This document shows positions 16,792 to 25,770 of a stretch of DNA of 64,000 nucleotides, one piece after another. The notes under the pieces were generated by a model. That model was not told the DNA's origin, ran no database searches, and was given only the letters and a program-made list of their open reading frames with translations. A program made the translations under genes and the position numbers. Location: NCBI GenBank assembly GCA_022828225.1, contig JAJEJG010000013.1:186001-250000 (forward strand). Reading direction: 5' to 3'. Each line of letters opens with the position of its first letter. Position 1 is the stretch's first letter. Origin of the DNA: Nitrospirales bacterium (GTDB lineage: Bacteria; Nitrospirota; Nitrospiria; Nitrospirales; UBA8639).

Positions 16792-17125
16792 AACTGCGGG
16801 CTGACTGCAAGCAGCCTTAGGGTATTGGAAGTGTTACACGTCGATGTTCAAGGCGAAATTGTTTTGCGGGGAGGGATCAGAGCGAAGAGCCTGAAAGAAG
16901 CTGGTTCTTTCAGTAAGGAGGACAAGAATCGCGTGCCAAGTCAGGTTCCCACGAAACAGGCATCATCGGGCGGGAAGGGCATCTTGGGATAAGGAGCGTT
17001 TCCTGCGACGTTGGATTATTCTTGCACGGAACCAACCGATACGGCGAAAAGGCGTCAGGCGTATCGAAGCAATCGCCTAGCAGTCGGCAGTGCGGGAAAG
17101 TCATACTCGGAAATTTAGCCCGGCC
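16792..17125. other. Region without a supported gene
   Basis: About 330 bases between operator copy 2 and the end of the dab operon. A 68-codon frame (16786-16992) starts inside the operator, has no ribosome binding site and no recognised homologue. In the other modules a regulator gene follows the operator here, so this may be where a copy was replaced when the dab segment arrived or was rearranged. Confidence 0.4.
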
Positions 17126-17461
17126 TTAGGATTCCGCTGATTCAAAATGACCTTTTCTGAGAACACCGACGTCCGATACGAACAGACTGCCGGAATGGCG
17201 TTCCAGGAACGGCTTGAGTCCGGAAAGGATAGGTTCTACCTTGTCTTCGGGAACAACCGTCAGGACCATTTGCAGGCTGCTTTCGTCGTTAAACATGAGG
17301 TGCCCTTCATGAAAGCCGCTGTGACCTTTGCCCGACAGACTGCTGAAGATGGTGTAGCCACTGGCTTTTATCCGATCCAGCACTTCCGTTACGAAGCTCA
17401 GGTGCTCGCCGTTGATGATGATCTTGATTTCTTTCATCGGGTGAAGCGTAATGCCACTCAT
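17126..17461 (-). CDS. PII-like regulator of the Dab operon (CPII-type)
   Basis: A 111-residue protein with the ferredoxin-like PII fold pattern: KEIKIIINGEHLSFVTEVLDRIKASGYTIF, a loop with GKGHSGFHEGHL, then LQMVLTVVPEDKVEPILSGLKPFLERHSGSLFVSDV. PII-like proteins of this kind are encoded beside DabA or carboxysome genes; the characterised CPII protein binds adenine nucleotides and bicarbonate. It is the last gene of the operon, 29 bases after dabA. It probably tunes the Dab pump or reports carbon or energy status; whether it binds nucleotide here is untested. Confidence 0.75.
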   Translation of the reverse strand: MSGITLHPMKEIKIIINGEHLSFVTEVLDRIKASGYTIFSSLSGKGHSGFHEGHLMFNDESSLQMVLTVVPEDKVEPILSGLKPFLERHSGSLFVSDVGVLRKGHFESAES

Positions 17462-17490
17462 GGTCGTCTAGTCCTCCTCAACCTGTTGGA

Positions 17491-20400
17491 TTACTGAATG
17501 CGTTGCCAGTCCTCTAAAGAATGCTGTTGGAAAAATTCCATTGTCACCGGATCCAATGCCACAAGATTGATCCATTGATTGCCGACGAGTCGCTTCAAAA
17601 CGTCATGTCGGGCTATAATCGCGCTGATTCGTTCCATGGGAGCTTCAATAATCACAAAGAGCCGCATGGGTTCGTGATAGGGCGTTTCAACGTCCAGAAC
17701 CGTTTGAACCGGCAGCCCAATACAGAGATCGCTTTGGGTTCCATACATGACTCCCACTCGTCCGACCACGTTGTGATAGACCTTACTCCCGCTGCCGTAT
17801 ACCACGGGGTCCACCGTGGAAAAATAATGTTCCATGTTGATCCAATTCGCGACGATCATGGGGGCGGTCATGATGATTTCCAGATATTTTCCCGTCGGAT
17901 CCTGCCGGTGATCATACGAGTGCAAAAAGGTTCGACCTTCGAGATTGAGGCCGTGTGTCAAGGCACGCCGGCCGACGATAAAAGCCGTGTGCCGCGACAG
18001 TCCCCATTCCGGCCGGACTTGCGACCAATCAACGCTGCGTAGTTTCGTACGCGCTGTGGCATGATTCAGAGATTGCCCATTGTTTCCCTCCGGGAAGCGA
18101 CTTAGCCGTTCAAGGCTGTTGCGCCTGCCGGCTTCTTCGAGGTCATGAATCAGTCTGTTCAAGTCTTTCCGGTGTGTCGCGGGAACGTCTTCCAGGTCAA
18201 ACAGTTGCACCTCGTCCGTCGTGGTATCGTGTTGACCCGGGAGAAAATGCGTATCGGCAGGAATAGTAATCCCTCTTTTGGCCAGTAATTGCCGGACTTG
18301 GCCTTTGTTGGCCATGGCGGCAAAGGCCCGGGCGTTGGAGACCCCGTGGTTTCCCCCGCAGGCCCCACAGTCCAAGGCCGACTCATAGGGATTGTTGTCC
18401 GAGGTGCTGGCATGACCACAAGCGAGCACCAACCGGGAAAAGGTTTTGGTGTTACCTAAAATCCGAAGCGCGGTTTCGACATAATGCGCCTGTTCGGTTG
18501 TCGTAAATCCCCTTTGCGTGATTCGGTGCATCCGATTCGTCACCGCTCGTTTATGGACGCCATACTCCCCCATGAGTTGTTGAAGAAATTTTTCATGGTC
18601 TGCTTCAGTCCAATGTAACAGTCGATGGAGTTCTTGATCTTCTGTGTTGTCTATCGAAACCTCATTCAACGCTTGCTTGCGAAGACGTTCGACCTGGTCG
18701 TGGGAGACCGCGTTGCCCAGACGACCGAACCGTTCGATTAACATGCGATAGATAATGGCCCGATGTTCGGAGGCGACCATTTCCTCGGCCTCATCCTTTG
18801 GCAGCTTTTCAACGGTCAAAGTCGTGCCGATGGAAATGTCAAAATGCTCCTTCACCCAGGACGTCAGCCGTTGATACCACAACGGTGCCAACGTTTGACC
18901 GAATAACCTGAATCCAAAAAACCATCCTATGGCTTCAACCATCACGTATGGCGTGATGACGTTTTCCTTCAAATCATGCAGAAGGGTGTGTCCGGTTTTG
19001 GCAAGTTGTTGTCGTTCCAGAAATTTGTCCGCAGCGTTGGCTTGGTACGCGCGAGGCACTTCTTTGATGATGTGTTTCGGTTTGAGCAGGACCGGGCATT
19101 GGTCGGTTTCATGTTCGCTTCCGAATTTCTCGAAGCACAAGGGAACTCCGAAAAATCCCGCAAACCCGAATGTTTCATTGCCTCCCACTTCTTCAAAATG
19201 CCTTCGAAATCCTTCGGAACGAACATCGATACAGAAGATGGCTTGAGTCAACGGACGTGATTCGGAAGGATGTTCCACCGGCTCATCACTCTGACGAAGT
19301 CGTTGAATGTTTGGGGAGAAGTGCTGGAGGAAGTCCATGATGTAGCTGCGTTCAAGCGCGTGCAGCCATAACGGACCGTGATGGGATTCCGGAAAACGGT
19401 CAACCCAATTGAATAGGATTTCCAAGGTTTCCGAAGGACTCTCGATGAGATCCTGCGCCGAGCAATCAAGGCAACGGGCAAGATGGACAAGGATACAGAC
19501 TTCGCGCTCTTTTGCCTGCCGTTGACGAACGGTTTGCCACGTGTGACTGGTTGCGACCCCCTGACGGTCCAGCTCATCGATAGGGAGCGGTTCCTGTATG
19601 AAGAGAGAAAGATCAAGGTTAGCCACCACTTGCTCGGCCAGTCCCGTCGTGCGCCATTCCTTGTAGAGCCCGTAGCCGTTCGGATGGTCGCGCAAGAAAG
19701 ATTGGATCGAAGTAAACGTGCCAGGGATGCCGAGCTTCGCTTCGCATGTACGAGCGACGAGTTCTCGTTCATAGAAGAGACGAATGGCGATGTACCTCAC
19801 CAAATCGATGGGGAAGGCCTGTTGCCATTGGTGGTTCGATTGTTCGGACCGCCATTTGATGAATCCCGTCCAACCCGGCAACTGAGCCAGATGCAAGGTA
19901 AAATAGTCGATCCACAGATCCTGAGGAATGGCCAATGTCTCTAAGCTCTCCCCAATGGCATCTGACGGGAGGTCCGGAAGGTTTCGGATTTTGGATTTCC
20001 AACCCTGAATACCGAACAACGGGCCGGTCCAGTCCTCTTGGGCCAACATTTTCCACCCATCGTAAAACGTCTTGTTGCGACGAGGCATCGGCCACGGCGC
20101 ATGGCCTTCGTCGAGAAAACCGCCACACCATTTGATGAGTTCCTGGTTGATCTGGTCTTGGATGCCCGTCCCGAGCGTGGCATCGCACCAATGGGCAAGA
20201 GTGTACTCCGACCCAAGCTCGTGTTGTTCACGGTCGGCGTGAAGATTGAGTGAAAATCGTTGTTCCTGCGACCTGGAGAAGACTTGGAGTTTTTCACGCA
20301 GCACGGTCAGGTCGGTCTCGCTCAGCGAACGTTCTAAAACGGCCGAGGCCACGTCAGGCTCGAGGGTTCCAGTCCCATGGATGAAAACGGTTTTCAAAAC

Positions 20401-20736
20401 CTCCAGATGAGTCACCGTTCGATTTCCAATAACCACGTGCTGCTCTTGCGCTCTGGTCTGTAAGGTTTCATGAATGGCACTCGCGGAGATGCGCCCTTGT
20501 TGAAAATACTTCCGGTATTGGCTATTGGGCAGATAGCCGTTCCCGCCGATAAATTTTCTGGCCTCCTCGATGGCTTCTTCGAAGGGTAAATGTTCCAGGC
20601 CATGGAGGGGATTGTGGTGGATAAAAGTTTGCATGGGCCAGTAATGGGAAATGGTCTCGCTCGCCAGTTTGACAAGCGAACGCAATTCCATGCGCTGGGT
20701 ATCTTGCGGTGCTACCGATTGTTTGACGTTTGCCAT
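17491..20736 (-). CDS. dabA: DabA, zinc-binding subunit of the inorganic-carbon pump (DUF2309)
   Basis: A 1081-residue cytosolic protein of the DUF2309/UPF0753 family. DabA resembles a beta-carbonic anhydrase and, with the membrane subunit DabB, converts CO2 to bicarbonate in a one-way, cation-gradient-driven manner. The predicted zinc and catalytic residues are present: Cys502 and Asp504 (FCIDVRSEG), His775 (ACGHAS) and Cys790 (LDCGACGG). The 15-residue gap between the last two equals that between the published residues His524 and Cys539 of Halothiobacillus DabA2. The protein is longer than that enzyme, mainly in the region between the two motif pairs. It lies third in the operon. Confidence 0.95.
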   Translation of the reverse strand: MANVKQSVAPQDTQRMELRSLVKLASETISHYWPMQTFIHHNPLHGLEHLPFEEAIEEARKFIGGNGYLPNSQYRKYFQQGRISASAIHETLQTRAQEQHVVIGNRTVTHLEVLKTVFIHGTGTLEPDVASAVLERSLSETDLTVLREKLQVFSRSQEQRFSLNLHADREQHELGSEYTLAHWCDATLGTGIQDQINQELIKWCGGFLDEGHAPWPMPRRNKTFYDGWKMLAQEDWTGPLFGIQGWKSKIRNLPDLPSDAIGESLETLAIPQDLWIDYFTLHLAQLPGWTGFIKWRSEQSNHQWQQAFPIDLVRYIAIRLFYERELVARTCEAKLGIPGTFTSIQSFLRDHPNGYGLYKEWRTTGLAEQVVANLDLSLFIQEPLPIDELDRQGVATSHTWQTVRQRQAKEREVCILVHLARCLDCSAQDLIESPSETLEILFNWVDRFPESHHGPLWLHALERSYIMDFLQHFSPNIQRLRQSDEPVEHPSESRPLTQAIFCIDVRSEGFRRHFEEVGGNETFGFAGFFGVPLCFEKFGSEHETDQCPVLLKPKHIIKEVPRAYQANAADKFLERQQLAKTGHTLLHDLKENVITPYVMVEAIGWFFGFRLFGQTLAPLWYQRLTSWVKEHFDISIGTTLTVEKLPKDEAEEMVASEHRAIIYRMLIERFGRLGNAVSHDQVERLRKQALNEVSIDNTEDQELHRLLHWTEADHEKFLQQLMGEYGVHKRAVTNRMHRITQRGFTTTEQAHYVETALRILGNTKTFSRLVLACGHASTSDNNPYESALDCGACGGNHGVSNARAFAAMANKGQVRQLLAKRGITIPADTHFLPGQHDTTTDEVQLFDLEDVPATHRKDLNRLIHDLEEAGRRNSLERLSRFPEGNNGQSLNHATARTKLRSVDWSQVRPEWGLSRHTAFIVGRRALTHGLNLEGRTFLHSYDHRQDPTGKYLEIIMTAPMIVANWINMEHYFSTVDPVVYGSGSKVYHNVVGRVGVMYGTQSDLCIGLPVQTVLDVETPYHEPMRLFVIIEAPMERISAIIARHDVLKRLVGNQWINLVALDPVTMEFFQQHSLEDWQRIQ

Positions 20737-20747
20737 GGTCGCTCTTC

Positions 20748-21992
20748 CTAATTGATCAATATACTAAAACTTGCGCCGAAAATGATCAGGACCAGGGAGC
20801 AGATTTCGGCAACCCTCAAATCGGTATAGGGGATGTCCGATCGTGCTTTTCCAAAGAGTGTGTGGTGCAGCACATGTGAGAAATGCCAACTGCCAAACAT
20901 CCAGACACCGACAAACAACAACGAAATGATGACTAAAGAGCCCCCCTGGTTTTCCGTTGCCGGCATGGTCGTAATGCCGCCGAAGATGGGAATGATCGGA
21001 AGCAGGACGGCGATGCTGATCAAAAGACCCACTAACGTCCCGAGACGCGGCATGGGAGACGCCAGCCCGGGGAGATTGCCGATGGTGGGCGACCCATACC
21101 GTTGTTGGACAAAGGCATAGGCGACAAACAGTCCGTTCATCACCAGCCCGACCGTGATCCCGAACGGGATTCCCCATTCCGAAAAAGAGGAGAAGACGGT
21201 GGTCAGTCCCCACAAAAGCGTAACATGGACAATGGTGGCATAGGTGAGCAAAACATGGATCTGGTTTTGCCCCAAACACTTGAGAGACGCGTACAGCCCG
21301 CCCAGTAAGGCCAGGAATGCGATGGCCACGTGTATTTCCGTTACCATGGGAATCACAGTTTGCAGGTTGTGGATTTCAGCCAATCCGAGGGCTAAGAACG
21401 CCACCGTCCATACCCCGGAAAGCATTCCTCGCGCGGAGCCGACCAGGGAGGTGAAGAGAACGTGAAATGGCGGCAGTGGCACGAGCGTAACCGCAAGAAA
21501 AAGGCCGGCTGATCCGTCAAAGGAGTCCCCACCCCAGAAGAAAACGCTGCTGAGAACAATGGCAATAGCCGCCTGCGCAAGGCCAATGGTTTTGCGTGTG
21601 GCGGAAAGTTTCGAGCGGTAGAGAGAAAAGGCGGCAAAAGCGAACAAGCCGATGAGAAAATACCTGTTGACGGGTGCGGGGCCGCACAGTGCGGCAAGAC
21701 ACAGTCCCAACACCACCAGGGGTTCGTCCAGAGGCGTTGAAGAACGTTTGGAATCCCATTGTCCGAGGACGACACAAAACGTCGAAAAGATGACGGCCGC
21801 TGACAGATAAGTCGCGATTCGAGCGGTTTCGAATGCGGCGTACACGTAGAGGATCGTTCCGGCTTCCCACCCGATGCACAGCATGGCCAAAACCTGAAAG
21901 ATCGAATGCGAAATGCGGCCGGTGCGGTTGAGCAACCAGAGAACAAGGGGGATGAGAACGGCCAGCAACGTTATGGAAAATTCTGAAGCCAT
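20748..21992 (-). CDS. Second antiporter-like membrane protein of the dab operon
   Basis: A 414-residue integral membrane protein with about 12 hydrophobic segments, encoded between dabB and dabA. Short stretches (PLPPFHVLFTSLVG; GMLSGVWTVAFLALGLAEIHNL; IHVLLTYATIVHVTLLWGL) recall a worn NuoM/NuoN-type antiporter fold, but the conserved lysine and glutamate of the active families are not evident. The start at 21992 follows GAGGAAGG and avoids overlap with dabB; a frame from 22061 overlaps it. Some characterised dab loci carry an extra, short antiporter-like gene reported as dispensable, so it may be accessory. Its function here is unknown. Confidence 0.75.
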   Translation of the reverse strand: MASEFSITLLAVLIPLVLWLLNRTGRISHSIFQVLAMLCIGWEAGTILYVYAAFETARIATYLSAAVIFSTFCVVLGQWDSKRSSTPLDEPLVVLGLCLAALCGPAPVNRYFLIGLFAFAAFSLYRSKLSATRKTIGLAQAAIAIVLSSVFFWGGDSFDGSAGLFLAVTLVPLPPFHVLFTSLVGSARGMLSGVWTVAFLALGLAEIHNLQTVIPMVTEIHVAIAFLALLGGLYASLKCLGQNQIHVLLTYATIVHVTLLWGLTTVFSSFSEWGIPFGITVGLVMNGLFVAYAFVQQRYGSPTIGNLPGLASPMPRLGTLVGLLISIAVLLPIIPIFGGITTMPATENQGGSLVIISLLFVGVWMFGSWHFSHVLHHTLFGKARSDIPYTDLRVAEICSLVLIIFGASFSILIN

Positions 21993-22009
21993 TGCGGATC
22001 GACCTTCCT

Positions 22010-23710
22010 CTAATACCGGTGTCCGAATTTTTGCGCCAAGTGGAAGAGCGCGTTGCTCCACCTTACGTAGATCAGATCGACGTACAACCGGTTGATCAGA
22101 AGAATATAGAGGCGTTGTTGCAATGCAAGAATCCTATCCGGGTTGATAATCGTGTGTCCTTTCGCATCGGTATAGACGTAGAACCAGCCGAAGAGAATAC
22201 AAATGGTGGCGAGCAGGATGATTGTATCGAACACCGCAGGATTGAAAGCCGCGGCCACGAAGAATTCGTCTGCCACACCCGGTTCGGGATACAGAAAGTG
22301 CGTGAATTGTTCGCCTGCCCAGAGGTACGTGAACCCAATGAGAAACAACGTGCCGACCATGGCACCGGACACCTTCCAGGAAGCTACGTCATGCAGTCGA
22401 GATAAGCTGAAAATGGCTTGGGAGGCGGTGACCCAACTGAAAAAGAGGAAAATGACTGCGCCATGTGCGTCTTGCAGCGGAACTTCCAACAGGCCGTGTG
22501 CGACCATCAAAATAAACAGTGGCATGAGTAAGGTAATGGTCAATCCCGTTACCCAGCTTGCCTGGGTGGGAAGCCTGACGGGTTTGTGAGTTAACGAAGA
22601 AGGGAATTTCGGTTCATGTCTGGCACTGTGAATCACGGTCCCGGCGCTTAAGAAGAGTGAGGCTTTAAACAGGCCGTGCGCAATCAGATGAAAAATGGCC
22701 AGGGCAAAAGCCCCGAGGCCGCATTCCATGATCATATAACCCATTTGTCCCATCGTGGAAAATCCCAGTGTTTTCTTGATGTCGTTTTGGACGAGCATCA
22801 TCGAGGCCCCCAAAAGGACGGTGGCGGCGCCGACAATGAACACGATATGCAGGACGTCGGGTGAGAGCGCATACAACGGTGCGAGTCGATTAAGAAGGAA
22901 TCCTCCCGCGTTGACAATACCAGCATGCATGAGCGCCGAAACCGGGGTTGGAGAGTCCATGGTATCCGGCAACCAGACGTGGAGAGGGAACTGGGCCGAT
23001 TTGGCCATGGCTCCGATGAAAATGAGCAATGCAATGACGGACGGTGCCGTGACGTCGAGCATATGTCCGGGCAGCAGTGAAATCACGTGGACTTGTTCGG
23101 AGGCTCGCCGGAAGAGCTCGGCAAATTCGAGCGTGCCGAAATAGTGATACGTCAGGACAAGGCCGCAGAGGAACGCGACGTCTCCGACCCGGTGCACAAT
23201 GAACGTTTTGAACGCGTTCTGATAGGCCGGCACGTGTGAAAAATTAAACGCAAGAATCAGGTACAGGGCCCAACTCAACAACTGCCAGAAGACAAACAGC
23301 ATCAGGAGGTTCGGACTGGAAACGAGCGCGAGGATGACAAAGGTTATGAAGCCGAGTAACGCGAAGAATCGGGCATAGCCGGAATCACCTCGGAGATAAC
23401 GAACGGAAAACACGTGAATCACGGTGCTGACGCCGGTGATCAGGACCATCATCACGGCCGTGAGCCGGTCAACCAACATGCCGAACGTGAAAAACGAGGA
23501 ACCATCGTCCTGGAGCGGCCAGAGGGTCACCCGAAAAGGCTCGCCCGAGCTGACGGAGTACAACGTGACAATGGAGAGGATGCCGGCTCCCACTGTGGCA
23601 CTGATTCCTATGGTTGCCACGTACGGGGCGAAGCGTTTCCCGAGCACACTGATCAATAAACCGGCGACGAACGGAAGGAGGGGAATAAGGATTGCTGTCG
23701 TCGTCATCAC
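22010..23710 (-). CDS. dabB: DabB, NuoL-like cation channel subunit of the inorganic-carbon pump
   Basis: A 566-residue membrane protein of the proton-conducting (PF00361) family related to NuoL/MrpA. It has the central channel motifs AMAKSAQFPLHVWLPDTMDSPTPVSALMHAGIVNAGG and LVQNDIKKTLGFSTMGQMGYM, plus GLFKASLFLSAGTVIHS. DabB docks DabA to the membrane and supplies the cation flow. It is the first gene of the four-gene operon. GTG at 23710 or ATG at 23707 may be the start; AAGGGAG lies a few bases upstream. Whether H+ or Na+ is used cannot be read from the sequence, but the neighbouring nhaD makes sodium worth testing. Confidence 0.93.
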   Translation of the reverse strand: MMTTTAILIPLLPFVAGLLISVLGKRFAPYVATIGISATVGAGILSIVTLYSVSSGEPFRVTLWPLQDDGSSFFTFGMLVDRLTAVMMVLITGVSTVIHVFSVRYLRGDSGYARFFALLGFITFVILALVSSPNLLMLFVFWQLLSWALYLILAFNFSHVPAYQNAFKTFIVHRVGDVAFLCGLVLTYHYFGTLEFAELFRRASEQVHVISLLPGHMLDVTAPSVIALLIFIGAMAKSAQFPLHVWLPDTMDSPTPVSALMHAGIVNAGGFLLNRLAPLYALSPDVLHIVFIVGAATVLLGASMMLVQNDIKKTLGFSTMGQMGYMIMECGLGAFALAIFHLIAHGLFKASLFLSAGTVIHSARHEPKFPSSLTHKPVRLPTQASWVTGLTITLLMPLFILMVAHGLLEVPLQDAHGAVIFLFFSWVTASQAIFSLSRLHDVASWKVSGAMVGTLFLIGFTYLWAGEQFTHFLYPEPGVADEFFVAAAFNPAVFDTIILLATICILFGWFYVYTDAKGHTIINPDRILALQQRLYILLINRLYVDLIYVRWSNALFHLAQKFGHRY

Positions 23711-23960
23711 GTGCTCCCTTCCAAACGGACGAGGCTGACGCTCATGAAGGTCTCTACCTATGAAAATCGGGCAGTTCGGTCACACGACTCTTCGGACTGC
23801 TGTCCGTGTCAGACAAGGGGGAAGCTGACGTACGGTCATAGGATTCGTCTTCTTTTTTACTCAAGTGGAAGCGTGTTCTTCAAGGGGTACTTGTAATAGC
23901 CTGGATATCTTACATAGCCGAATTAGTGGTTCATTATTGATCCATCCATTAGGCGGGTCT

Positions 23961-24198
23961 GTCAAGTGCCGGCGTCGTCGCAGCCCGCGCAGAATGTCCA
24001 ATTGCGCGTGCCTGAAGACGCGAGGGGTGAGAAATTGTCTGCTTGCGTGAGCCGCAGGCTGATACTGATAGGCGTCGGAAAAGTGGTCTGGCGTTATGCG
24101 AATGAAATCTTTTGTTTGCAGAGAATTATCCGGCACGTTGAAAGGTCATGGGACCCAACGCCCCATGCGTCTGGTCGCCGGTCGCGGAATTGCCCCAT
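23961..24198 (+). pseudogene. Second remnant of the NhaR-like regulator gene
   Basis: About 80 codons align at DNA level with 24860-25100 of the intact regulator: GTCGCAGCCCGCGC; CTTGAAGACGCG versus CCTGAAGACGCG; GTGGTCTGGCGTTATGCG versus GTGGTCTACCGTTACGCG; CACGTTGAAAGGT; CAACGCCCCAT. The first 25 codons are missing, several frameshifts are present, and the copy ends at the same base pair as the other remnant. Traces of the operator (TTGATCCATCCATT, 23937-23950) remain upstream. A 91-codon frame on the other strand is only its shadow. Confidence 0.75.
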
Positions 24199-24203
24199 AA
24201 AGA

Positions 24204-24240
24204 GAGAGGGAGACCGGAACGTAGTCCCGGTCTCCCTCTC
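24204..24240 (-). terminator. Hairpin terminator, copy 2
   Basis: GAGAGGGAGACCGGAAC (24204-24220), loop GTA, and GTCCCGGTCTCCCTCTC (24224-24240); one mismatch in a 17-bp stem. It follows the small secreted-protein gene on the minus strand exactly as copy 1 does at 16228-16266. Confidence 0.75.
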
Positions 24241-24303
24241 ATCCAGCCAGCCGAACATGTTTCTATGACGTCGGTTGGGCTTCTGATCGCCCCCTCGCTT
24301 TTT

Positions 24304-24660
24304 TCACGTTTTCAACTGAGCAAGTTGTTCTTCATGCCAGACAATGCGTTGCTGGATATCCCTTAATTCCCCGCGCCACGTCGCAACCATTCTTTTCCAA
24401 CTGGCGCGTCGAAAGCCTTTGGGATCCCGGTAGGAGTTCTTCAACATGTCCAGCCGGTTTTCCAATTGTTGGATTCTCTGTTCAAGCATGGCCGCTGTGT
24501 CCTGGTGTTGCTGAACGGCTGTCTTGTGAAATTCGACGGATTGCACCGTGGCCTCTTCCGCGAAAGGTCCGCCGGGAACGGGGCCATCCGCAGCAAATGC
24601 GGGTAGAGTCAGTCCCACACACAGCACGAATGTTGGTAGCATAGCGGTTAAGGTTTTCAT
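24304..24660 (-). CDS. Small secreted coiled-coil protein, paralogue 2
   Basis: A 118-residue protein with signal peptide MKTLTAMLPTFVLCVGLTLP (cut near AFAADG) and a helical mature part (TAAMLEQRIQQLENRLDMLK, then NSYRDPKGFRRASWKRMVATW and IVWHEEQLAQL). It is a clear paralogue of the product of 16316-16678, sharing YRDPKGF, the WRGEL block and WHEEQ. AGGAGG precedes the ATG. It is divergently placed from the intact NhaR-like gene with the LysR-type box between them, so it is the best candidate for direct regulation by that protein. No family was recognised; a periplasmic stress or binding role is only a guess. Confidence 0.75.
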   Translation of the reverse strand: MKTLTAMLPTFVLCVGLTLPAFAADGPVPGGPFAEEATVQSVEFHKTAVQQHQDTAAMLEQRIQQLENRLDMLKNSYRDPKGFRRASWKRMVATWRGELRDIQQRIVWHEEQLAQLKT

Positions 24661-24753
24661 GTCGTCCTCCTTTTGGTTTTCTGTTCACTACCTGTTACTC
24701 TATAGAATAACCATAAAAATGAATCTAACAAATAAATAATATTGAATTGATTC

Positions 24754-24772
24754 ATCTATTTATTAAATGTAT
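24754..24772. promoter_or_regulatory. LysR-type operator/promoter, copy 3 (functional context)
   Basis: ATCTATTTATTAAATGTAT lies 12 bases before the start of the intact NhaR-like gene and in front of the divergent small secreted-protein gene. It aligns with copies at 16096 and 16773. This is the only copy still next to an intact regulator, so it is the likeliest working operator. Confidence 0.6.
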
Positions 24773-24783
24773 GCTATGGAGTC

Positions 24784-25683
24784 ATGGACTGGCTCAACTA
24801 CCATCATCTGCTCTATTTCTGGGTGATTGCCCGGGAAGGGTCCATTAAGAATGCCCGGGAAGTGCTGTCGTTGTCGCAGCCCGCGCTGAGTGCTCAATTA
24901 CGCGCGCTTGAAGACGCGATAGGGGAAAAACTATTTTCTCGGGTTGGCCGCAAACTGGTTCTGACGGACGTGGGAAAGGTGGTCTACCGTTACGCGGAAG
25001 AAATTTTTTCGCTGGGCAGAGAATTAACCAGCACGTTGAAAGGTTACGGAACCCAACGCCCCATTCGGCTGGTGGTCGGCATCGCGGAAGCCGTCCCCAA
25101 AATGGTGGCCTATAAACTGCTGAAGGTTGCGTGCAAACAGTTCGAGCACATCCAAATCGTGTGCTGGGAAGGTCGCTTGGAGCGGTTGTTGGGGGAACTC
25201 GCTCTTCATGCACTGGACATTGTCTTGACGAACACTCCCGTCCCGCCCAGCGTCAGTATCGAAGCCCATACCCAGTTGCTTGGGCAATCGGGAGTGACGC
25301 TCTTCGGACCCGAACACCTGGCCCCTCACTATCAACGGAACTTTCCACGGTCATTGGACGGGGCGCCGTTTCTGTTGCCGACGCCCAATTCGACACTCAG
25401 ACGGGGCTTGGATGATTGGTTTCGAAAACACGGCATAGAGCCTTTCGTCGTCGGCGAGTTTGAAGATGGGGCCACGATGCAAGCATTCGCCCAGGAAGGG
25501 CACGGGCTGTTTCCCGGCTCTTCGGTTGTTGAGTCGGAAATAGCTCGGCAAAATCAGGTCCGAAAAGTGGGACTAATTACGGGTCTCAGCGAAAGCTTCT
25601 ATGGTATTACGGTTGAACGCCGTTTAAAGCATCCGGCTGTGTTGGCGATTTCCGAGGCCGCGAAAGAAAGAGTCTTCAGGTAA
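24784..25683 (+). CDS. LysR-family regulator, NhaR-like
   Basis: The 299-residue product has the LysR plan. The N-terminal helix-turn-helix (MDWLNYHHLLYFWVIAREGS; LSLSQPALSAQLRALEDAIG) strongly resembles NhaR, including VVYRYAEEIFSL. A C-terminal effector-binding domain follows (about 90-299). NhaR of enteric bacteria senses sodium and activates an Na+/H+ antiporter gene. Here the gene is divergent from a small secreted-protein gene and lies between the dab operon and a broken second dabA, so it may control carbon-uptake or sodium-related genes. Two decayed partial copies of this gene lie at 16121 and 23961. Confidence 0.88.
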   Translation: MDWLNYHHLLYFWVIAREGSIKNAREVLSLSQPALSAQLRALEDAIGEKLFSRVGRKLVLTDVGKVVYRYAEEIFSLGRELTSTLKGYGTQRPIRLVVGIAEAVPKMVAYKLLKVACKQFEHIQIVCWEGRLERLLGELALHALDIVLTNTPVPPSVSIEAHTQLLGQSGVTLFGPEHLAPHYQRNFPRSLDGAPFLLPTPNSTLRRGLDDWFRKHGIEPFVVGEFEDGATMQAFAQEGHGLFPGSSVVESEIARQNQVRKVGLITGLSESFYGITVERRLKHPAVLAISEAAKERVFR

Positions 25684-25770
25684 TCGTCTCGCCGTCGTAC
25701 GAATTGCAGTTGTTCGGAGCCTCTGGTTGGCTTTTTTTTCTGTTCTCTCCAAGCAGGTTCAAGCCGCGTC

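Noticed and set aside
16786-16992. 68-codon frame next to operator copy 2, with a faint LysR-like LRVLE stretch
   Set aside because: It starts inside the operator, has no ribosome binding site, and the similarity is too weak to call a regulator remnant.
23861-24136. 91-codon minus-strand frame between dabB and the second secreted-protein gene
   Set aside because: It is the antisense of the decayed NhaR-like remnant, which explains its composition.
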